A stretch of 54,220 nucleotides of DNA from Erysipelotrichaceae bacterium (GTDB lineage Bacteria; Bacillota_I; Bacilli_A; Erysipelotrichales; Erysipelotrichaceae). The notes beneath the pieces were generated by a model. It had not been told where the DNA came from and did not search any database. It was given only the letters and a program-made list of their open reading frames with translations. Position 1 is the stretch's first letter. Each line of letters begins with the position of its first letter. The DNA lies in the NCBI GenBank assembly GCA_017442805.1, contig JAFRZA010000029.1, forward strand, positions 1 through 54,220. Direction: 5' to 3'. Position numbers and translations under genes: made by a program. Shown one piece after another: positions 49,133 to 54,220 of this stretch.

Positions 49133-49894
49133 TTATATCAGCTTACAGTGAATAAGGCCGTTAAGCAGTCCGTCATCATCGATGCCGGTGGTTATGAAGT
49201 CGGCCTTTTCCTTCAGCCTGGGTGAGCCGTTGCCCATGGCGACGCCATAGCCGGCCGCCGCGAACATGCTGAGGTCGTTGACCCCGTCGCCGAAGGCAAA
49301 GGTGTCTTTCTTTCTGATCTTCAGTGCCTTACGTACGGTTTTCAGCGCGCTGCCCTTGTCATGGCCCAGCACCGTCACGTCAGCGTGGGGCAGAGGCCCG
49401 TGTGGGTTGATGACGCACTTACCTTCCAGCGCCTTTTCGGTTTCGTAAAGCGTCTGCCGCTGGTGGAAATACATGTTGAAACAGTAGGCTTTCATGTCTT
49501 CGCTGAGGTGTCTGTTTATCAGTTCAACCTGTTCGTCATTCCTAAGCTGTTCATATTCCTCATCTGATCCGTAAAACCAGCCCTCATCGCGACCGTACCA
49601 GATCACGGCATTGCCGCAGCTTTCCGCTATGGCGGTCAGTTCATCGATCCTCTCCCGTTCGATCGGATGGTCGTAGAGTACTTCTTCTCCCATGACCGCC
49701 AGCCGTCCGTTATTACAGATGAACCCGTCAGCGTACTGACCAAAGTAGCGCCTGACATAATACATCGATCTACCGGTGCAGATGAAAACCAACGCTCCGC
49801 TTTGACGCAGTTTCCTGATTCCTTCTGCGGCACTGGCGGGAACGTCCAGTTCCGTAGCCAGGGTACCGTCAATGTCGATGAAGACAGCTTTCAT
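49133..49894 (-). CDS. Cof-type HAD-superfamily phosphatase
   Basis: 253 aa. Motif I DIDGTLATE carries the nucleophile Asp near residue 7, motif II is FICTGR, the motif III Lys is in LGHDKGSAL, and motif IV is FGDGVNDLSMF. The large cap inserted between motifs II and III marks the Cof/type IIB group, which dephosphorylates sugar phosphates or flavin-type substrates. TATAAT at 49920-49915 sits just after the phosphoglucomutase terminator and is the likely promoter. Confidence 0.92.
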   Translation of the reverse strand: MKAVFIDIDGTLATELDVPASAAEGIRKLRQSGALVFICTGRSMYYVRRYFGQYADGFICNNGRLAVMGEEVLYDHPIERERIDELTAIAESCGNAVIWYGRDEGWFYGSDEEYEQLRNDEQVELINRHLSEDMKAYCFNMYFHQRQTLYETEKALEGKCVINPHGPLPHADVTVLGHDKGSALKTVRKALKIRKKDTFAFGDGVNDLSMFAAAGYGVAMGNGSPRLKEKADFITTGIDDDGLLNGLIHCKLI

Positions 49895-49921
49895 AACGAC
49901 CTCTTTTCAGTTTGATTATAC

Positions 49922-49942
49922 AGAAAAACCGGTTGCCCGGTT
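49922..49942 (-). terminator. Terminator of the phosphoglucomutase gene
   Basis: On the minus strand AACCGG-GCAA-CCGGTT with a GNRA-type loop is followed by TTTC, 28 bp past the stop at 49971. Confidence 0.65.
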
Positions 49943-49970
49943 CTTCTGAGTATTCATTTTCTTAACTGAA

Positions 49971-51656
49971 TTATTCTGCCAGCTTGTCCATGGCGGCGTA
50001 GTAGGCCTTGCGCTTTTCCTCGACGTCGTTCTGGTCGGCGCCCTTGATGCAGTAGTAGAACTTGCACTTGGGCTCGGTGCCGGAAGGTCTGACGGCGATC
50101 CAGCTGCCGTCCTCCAGGAAGTACTTCAGAACGTCGCTCTTATCGAAGCCGACCAGGTCAGCTTCCCTGCCGTTTTCGTAGTACTTCTGAGTGCCGAAGT
50201 CTTCATATCTGACGACCTTTCTGCCGGCGATCTCGCTCGGTACTTCCTCTCTCAGGCCCTTCAGCAGAGCGGCGATCCTGGCACTGCCGTCGGCGCCCGG
50301 AAGGGTGAGGGAAGTCTGGGTCTCCAGGAAGGTGCCGTGCTTCTTGTACAGGCTCCTTAAGACATCCATGAAGGTCAGACCGTGCTTCTTGTAGTAGTTG
50401 GCGGCTTCGGCGATCAGCAGGCAGGACTGGTTGGCGTCCTTGTCTCTGACGAATTCCTTGATCAGGTAGCCGTAGGATTCCTCATAGCCGAAGACGAAAT
50501 CCTTTTCATGGGTAACTTCATACTTGGCGATCTTGTCGCCGATGTACTTGAAGCCGGTAAGGGTCTTTTCAATGTCGACGCCGTAATCCCTGCCTACCAG
50601 TTCACCCAGATCGCTGGTAACGACGGTGTTGAACATGACCGGATGAGCGGGCATCAGGCCTTTCTGTTTCCTCTGGGAGAAGACGTATTCCAGCAGCACT
50701 GAACCGGTCTGGTTGCCGGTCATCAGCACGTACTCGCCGTTGTCCTTGACGACGACGCCAAGGCGGTCGCCGTCCGGGTCAGTCGACAGCACGATGTCGG
50801 CGTCAACTCTCTTGCCGTATTCGATGGCCAGTTCGTAGGCTCTGGGATCCTCGGGGTTGGGGATGATGGTGTTGGAGAAGGCCGGGTCGGGCGTGCACTG
50901 TTCCTCAACATAGGTGCAGTCGTAGCCGACTTCCTTGAACAGGTACTGAATGGCCTTCAGGGAGGTGCCGTGCTGCGGCGTGAAGACGATCTTGTAGTCT
51001 TCCTTGCTCAGATCGGGGTTGAGCTGAATGGTCAGGACATCCTTGTAGTAGGGAATGTCGATGTCTTCGCCGATGGTGACGATCAGCTTCTTCTGTTCCT
51101 CAGTCAGGACCGGTTCCTCAACGAAGGTCTCGTCGATGTTGTCGATCTCCTCAATGACATGGCTGATCAGATCAGGTATCAGCTGGCAGCCGTTACGGTC
51201 ATAGACCTTGTAGCCGTTGTATTCCTTGGTGTTATGGGAAGCGGTGATCATGACGCCGCCGGTGCACTTCAGGTATCTTACCGTGAAGGAGAGCTCCGGG
51301 GTTGAGCGCAGGGACTCGAAGACGTAGGTCCTGATGCCCAGGCTGGCCAGGACCTTGGCGGTCTGATCAGCGAATTCCGGTGACTTGAAGCGGTTGTCAT
51401 AGGCAATGGCGGCGGACGGATGTTCGTCCTGGGTCAGCAGCCAGCGGCCGAAGCCCAGCGTTGCCTTTCTGATGGTGTAGACATTGAGTCTGTTGGTGCC
51501 GGCGCCTAAAAGGTTACGCATGCCGGCGGTTCCGAACTTGGCATCGGTGTAGAAGGCGTCAGTCTTCTGCTTCTCATCCATTGCCTGAAGTTCTTCGCGC
51601 AGGTCCTCATCCATCTGGGGATGATTCAGCCATTCCAGGTATTTTTCTTCTATCAT
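49971..51656 (-). CDS. Phosphoglucomutase/phosphomannomutase
   Basis: 561 aa, alpha-D-phosphohexomutase family of the Firmicute PgcA type. The active-site phosphoserine is in GGVMITASHNTKEYNG near 140, the metal loop is DPDGDRLGV near 290, the sugar-binding loop is GYEESYGYLI, and the phosphate-binding loop is RPSGTEPKCKFY. It interconverts glucose-1-P and glucose-6-P, linking glgP output to glycolysis and envelope precursors. AGGAGAGG precedes ATG 51656. Confidence 0.95.
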   Translation of the reverse strand: MIEEKYLEWLNHPQMDEDLREELQAMDEKQKTDAFYTDAKFGTAGMRNLLGAGTNRLNVYTIRKATLGFGRWLLTQDEHPSAAIAYDNRFKSPEFADQTAKVLASLGIRTYVFESLRSTPELSFTVRYLKCTGGVMITASHNTKEYNGYKVYDRNGCQLIPDLISHVIEEIDNIDETFVEEPVLTEEQKKLIVTIGEDIDIPYYKDVLTIQLNPDLSKEDYKIVFTPQHGTSLKAIQYLFKEVGYDCTYVEEQCTPDPAFSNTIIPNPEDPRAYELAIEYGKRVDADIVLSTDPDGDRLGVVVKDNGEYVLMTGNQTGSVLLEYVFSQRKQKGLMPAHPVMFNTVVTSDLGELVGRDYGVDIEKTLTGFKYIGDKIAKYEVTHEKDFVFGYEESYGYLIKEFVRDKDANQSCLLIAEAANYYKKHGLTFMDVLRSLYKKHGTFLETQTSLTLPGADGSARIAALLKGLREEVPSEIAGRKVVRYEDFGTQKYYENGREADLVGFDKSDVLKYFLEDGSWIAVRPSGTEPKCKFYYCIKGADQNDVEEKRKAYYAAMDKLAE

Positions 51657-51669
51657 ATTCTTTCCTCTC

Positions 51670-51687
51670 CTAAGGCAGACACCTTAG
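51670..51687 (-). promoter_or_regulatory. Small leader hairpin near the phosphoglucomutase ribosome site
   Basis: CTAAGG-TGTCTG-CCTTAG on the minus strand, with the 3' arm running directly into GGAGAGG. It could partly mask the ribosome binding site. The stem is only 6 bp. Confidence 0.3.
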
Positions 51688-51737
51688 ATATGTTCTGTTA
51701 TTATTCTAACACATTAATGTTTATTTTCCTAAATGAC

Positions 51738-51771
51738 CGAAAAGAAAAGTATCACCGTGAGATGATACTTT
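51738..51771 (-). terminator. Terminator of the HPr gene
   Basis: On the minus strand AAAGTATCA-(8)-TGATACTTT is followed by TCTTTTC, 25 bp past the ptsH stop. Confidence 0.8.
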
Positions 51772-51795
51772 GACATTGCATTGGTTAAACTACTG

Positions 51796-52095
51796 CTATG
51801 CTTCTTCCGGAGCTGCCTCGGCTTCCGGTCCTTCGATAACCTTCTGAGCAACCAGAGTCTCAACGATGGACTGGAGAGCAGCTTCTTCTTCCTCACCGTC
51901 ACAGCTGATGACAACTTCTGACTGAGTGGGGATACCCAGGGACATAACACCCATGATTGACTTCATGTCCATTGAACGGCCATTGAAGGAAATGGTAACC
52001 TTGCATTTGCACTTGCTGGCAGCATGAACTGCGACGGTTGCCGGACGGGCATGTAATCCAACTGGATCAACAACAAGAACCTTAACTTCTGTCAT
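51796..52095 (-). CDS. ptsH: HPr phosphocarrier protein
   Basis: 99 aa. His15 in GLHARPA is the PEP-dependent phosphorylation site of the phosphotransferase system, and Ser46 in KSIMGVMSLG is the HPr-kinase site of Firmicutes, through which HPr co-activates CcpA. This connects to the cre site at 26698. An acidic Ala/Glu tail of about 13 residues extends past the usual end (about 87 aa). AGGAGG precedes ATG 52095. It stands alone, without ptsI. Confidence 0.96.
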   Translation of the reverse strand: MTEVKVLVVDPVGLHARPATVAVHAASKCKCKVTISFNGRSMDMKSIMGVMSLGIPTQSEVVISCDGEEEEAALQSIVETLVAQKVIEGPEAEAAPEEA

Positions 52096-52130
52096 TTGAA
52101 TTATCGACCTCCTAAACTACTTGTGATTGT

Positions 52131-52159
52131 ATTGTATACCTTTTTGCAAGGGTTTTCAA
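52131..52159 (-). promoter_or_regulatory. Promoter of ptsH
   Basis: TTGAAA (52159-52154), a 17-bp spacer and TACAAT (52136-52131) on the minus strand, about 35 bp upstream of ATG 52095. Confidence 0.75.
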
Positions 52160-52205
52160 TAATAATGCGCACAGCCATAAAATACGGATATTCTCCTATC
52201 CTTTC

Positions 52206-52236
52206 AAATTGAAAGGACACGGTTTTCCGTGTCCTA
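52206..52236 (-). terminator. Terminator overlapping the rlmH stop codon
   Basis: On the minus strand AGGACACGG-AAAA-CCGTGTCCT (52235-52214) is followed by TTC. The stop codon (52234-52236) supplies the first bases of the stem. Confidence 0.75.
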
Positions 52237-52689
52237 TTTGTGATATGTCTCGTTATTGGCGATCTTGTAAGCCCGGTAGATCTGTTCCAGGATGATCAGC
52301 CTGGCCAGGTTGTGGGGGAAGGTCATGTCAGAGATCTTCAGGCGGTAGTCAGCCCGGTCAATGACCTGCTGGCTTACGCCCAGTGAACCGCCGATCACGA
52401 AGGTGATGTTGGAGCTGCGGTAGGTGTTGATCTCCCCGATCAGTTTGGAAAACTGAACGGAGTCGATCTCCCTGCCCTTCAGATCCAGCAGGATCACATA
52501 GGCGTCGTCCTTTATCTGCTTCAAGATCCGCTGCCCTTCGACTTCTCTGACGTCATTGCGGTCATTGGCTTCATCAGCCACCTCAATGATATTGATCTTC
52601 GTGTAGCCGGAAATGCGCTTGAGATATTCGTCGATCAGCGCCTGAAGGGACTTCTCCTTGATCCTGCCTACGGCAACGACATTGATCAC
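52234..52689 (-). CDS. rlmH: 23S rRNA (pseudouridine-1915-N3)-methyltransferase RlmH
   Basis: 151 aa, SPOUT family. VGRIKEKSLQALIDEYLKRI at the N-terminus, EGQRIL, the SAM-loop FVIGGSLG and the C-terminal ISDMTFPHNLAR...YRAYKI plus YHK end match RlmH closely. It methylates pseudouridine in helix 69 of the large subunit. The start is GTG 52689, overlapping the metG stop (GTGA), which indicates translational coupling. Confidence 0.95.
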   Translation of the reverse strand: MINVVAVGRIKEKSLQALIDEYLKRISGYTKINIIEVADEANDRNDVREVEGQRILKQIKDDAYVILLDLKGREIDSVQFSKLIGEINTYRSSNITFVIGGSLGVSQQVIDRADYRLKISDMTFPHNLARLIILEQIYRAYKIANNETYHK

Positions 52690-54220
52690 CGGATATTGGC
52701 TCCGTCTTCCACTTCGCTGACGCTGACGACTTCCAGGTTGCCCTTTTCGTCTTCCGCTGACAGGATCATGCCCTGAGACTCGACGCCTCTGAGCACGACC
52801 GGCTTGAGGTTGGCGATGAAGGCGACCTTCTTGCCGATCAGCTCTTCCGGCTTGTACCATTGGGCAATGCCGGAGACGATCTGACGGGTATTGGTGCCGC
52901 ACTTGATCTTGAAGACCAGCAGCTTATCGGCCTTGGGATGCTTTTCACACTCCAGTACGGTACCGACGCGCAGATCCAGCTTGTCAAAGTCGTCGTATTC
53001 GATCTCATCCTTGAAAACCATCGGCTTAACCGTCGGATATTTTTCCTCCAGATAAGCGTGGATCTCATCCAGCTTGGCGGCGGCGTCGATTCTCGCAAAC
53101 AGCGGATCAGCCTTTTCCACGACCTTGTTGTTGACCTCATAGCCTCCCCAATGGGCAAGCGAATCCAGCGAAGTGTTCTTCGTATTGATCAGCTCAAAGA
53201 CCTTCGCGGAAGTATCAGGCATGAACGGTGCCAGCAGGACGGCCGCCGTGCGGATGCCTTCCATCAGGTTGTAGAGAACGGTGTTCAACCTGTCGTGCCT
53301 GGCTTCGTCCTTGATCAGCAGCCAAGGCGTGGTCTCGTCAATGTACTTGTTGCATCTTCTTAACAGATCCAGAATGGCTTCCAGGCTGTCGCCGACCTTC
53401 AGTTCTTCCATCTTCTGACTTACTCTGGCAACGGTATCGGCAGCGACCTGCTTCAGTTCCTCATCAACAGGCTCCTCGTCGCGCTTATCGCTCAGGACAC
53501 CGCCAAAGTACTTGTTGGTCATGGAGACGGTACGGCTGACCAGGTTGCCGTAAATGTTGGCCAGATCGGAATTGTATCTTTCAATGACCAGTTCCCAGGT
53601 GATCGAACCGTCCTGGGCAAACGGCATTTCGTGCAGAACGAAGTAGCGTACGGCGTCGATGCCGAAGAAGTGGACCAGATCATCGGCGTAGATGGCGTTG
53701 CCTCTGCTCTTGGAGATCTTGTCCTCACCCACCAGCATCCAGGGATGACCGAAGACCTGCCTGGGCAGCGGTACGTCCAGAGCCAATAACATGATTGGCC
53801 AGTAGATGGTGTGGAAGCGGACGATGTCCTTGCCGATCAGGTGCAGATCAGCCGGCCAGTATTTCCTGTACAGTTCGCCATGGTTGCCGTCAACGTCATA
53901 GCCCAGACCGGTGATGTAGTTGCTCAGGGCATCGATCCAGACATAGACGACGTGCTTGGGGTCAAAGTCGACCGGAACGCCCCAGCTGAAGGAAGTGCGG
54001 GATACGCAGAGGTCCTGCAGACCCGGCTTCAGGAAGTTGTTGATCATCTCATTCTTGCGGGATTCCGGCTGAATGAAGTGCGGGTTGTCCTCGATGTACT
54101 TTTCCAGCTTCTTCTGATACTTGCTCAGCTTGAAGAAGTAGGACTCTTCCTTTTCCCGGTGAACTTCCCGGCCGCAGTCGGGGCACTTGCCGTCAACCAA
54201 CTGGCTTTCCGTCCAGAAGG
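52686..54220 (-). CDS. metG: Methionyl-tRNA synthetase, 5' end outside the window (partial)
   Basis: About 511 residues are visible. CPDCGREV is the zinc-binding pair near the right edge. VDFDPKHVVYVWIDALSNYITGLG and the KMSKS-equivalent DKISKSRGN (residues KISKS) are catalytic landmarks. A C-terminal tRNA-binding (EMAP/Trbp111) domain of about 105 residues is present (DKLDLRVGTVLECEKHPKADKLL). The N-terminal HIGH motif lies outside the window. The gene overlaps rlmH by 4 bases. Confidence 0.96.
   Translation of the reverse strand, partial: FWTESQLVDGKCPDCGREVHREKEESYFFKLSKYQKKLEKYIEDNPHFIQPESRKNEMINNFLKPGLQDLCVSRTSFSWGVPVDFDPKHVVYVWIDALSNYITGLGYDVDGNHGELYRKYWPADLHLIGKDIVRFHTIYWPIMLLALDVPLPRQVFGHPWMLVGEDKISKSRGNAIYADDLVHFFGIDAVRYFVLHEMPFAQDGSITWELVIERYNSDLANIYGNLVSRTVSMTNKYFGGVLSDKRDEEPVDEELKQVAADTVARVSQKMEELKVGDSLEAILDLLRRCNKYIDETTPWLLIKDEARHDRLNTVLYNLMEGIRTAAVLLAPFMPDTSAKVFELINTKNTSLDSLAHWGGYEVNNKVVEKADPLFARIDAAAKLDEIHAYLEEKYPTVKPMVFKDEIEYDDFDKLDLRVGTVLECEKHPKADKLLVFKIKCGTNTRQIVSGIAQWYKPEELIGKKVAFIANLKPVVLRGVESQGMILSAEDEKGNLEVVSVSEVEDGANIR

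Overview
The window reads as a chromosomal segment of a Gram-positive Firmicute, most likely Erysipelotrichales-like. This is inferred from medium GC content, strong GGAGG ribosome binding sites, ATG/GTG/TTG starts, a sortase-anchored surface giant, a CcpA-type cre site, HPr, MurA and RlmH. No 16S or tRNA gene is present to confirm taxonomy. Nearly everything is on the minus strand. Plus-strand genes are a winged-helix-like regulator (3646), a flavoprotein (28409), a hydrolase pair (29904-30779) and murA (47344).

Left part (1-6.5 kb) is accessory. A divergent promoter region separates a small DNA-binding-like protein from a minus-strand operon of a soluble FtsH-like AAA+/M41 protease, an unrecognised 292-aa protein and a DIP1984-like coiled-coil protein. 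Another unknown gene runs off the left edge. Next come an orphan BRCT fragment behind a consensus promoter and a long WYL-domain protein. A phosphodiester-glycosidase-like gene follows at 6.7-8.1 kb.

8.2-17.4 kb is a catabolic locus in two transcription units. Unit A (17361 to 14225) has two KDPG/KHG-type aldolases, a D-2-hydroxyacid dehydrogenase and a DapA-type lyase. Unit B (14086 to 8194) has an RpiR regulator, a complete ABC importer (ATPase, double-length permease, lipoprotein binding protein) and a UroD-like protein. Both leaders carry a CTTCAGC/GCTGAAG hairpin just before the first ribosome binding site. The substrate is unknown, possibly an acidic sugar or a related compound.

17.7-26.6 kb is one 2982-aa cell-wall protein: signal peptide, large N-terminal region, SpaA/Cna-B-like repeats, a twelve-unit BspA-type leucine-rich block, further Cna-B-like repeats and a C-terminal sorting signal. 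A near-consensus cre site overlaps its promoter.

26.8-30.8 kb holds small accessory genes (SseB-like, AraC/GyrI regulator, tandem flavodoxin-like protein, Imm32-like protein, alpha/beta hydrolase, small CxxC protein). 30.8-39.6 kb is a six-gene operon: glgB, glgP, pulA, ung, folC and a membrane-anchored protein. 39.7-43.6 kb is a full NAD salvage operon (nrtR-like, pncA-like, pncB, nadE, nadD) behind a perfect 19-bp palindrome. 43.7-47.2 kb is an ADP-ribosylglycohydrolase, PfkB kinase, RmlD-like and ribulose-phosphate-epimerase-like operon.

The right end is core metabolism: murA, a hypothetical, a Cof-type HAD phosphatase, phosphoglucomutase, HPr, rlmH and the 3' part of metG. Hairpin terminators punctuate most unit ends; two of them share bases with a stop codon.
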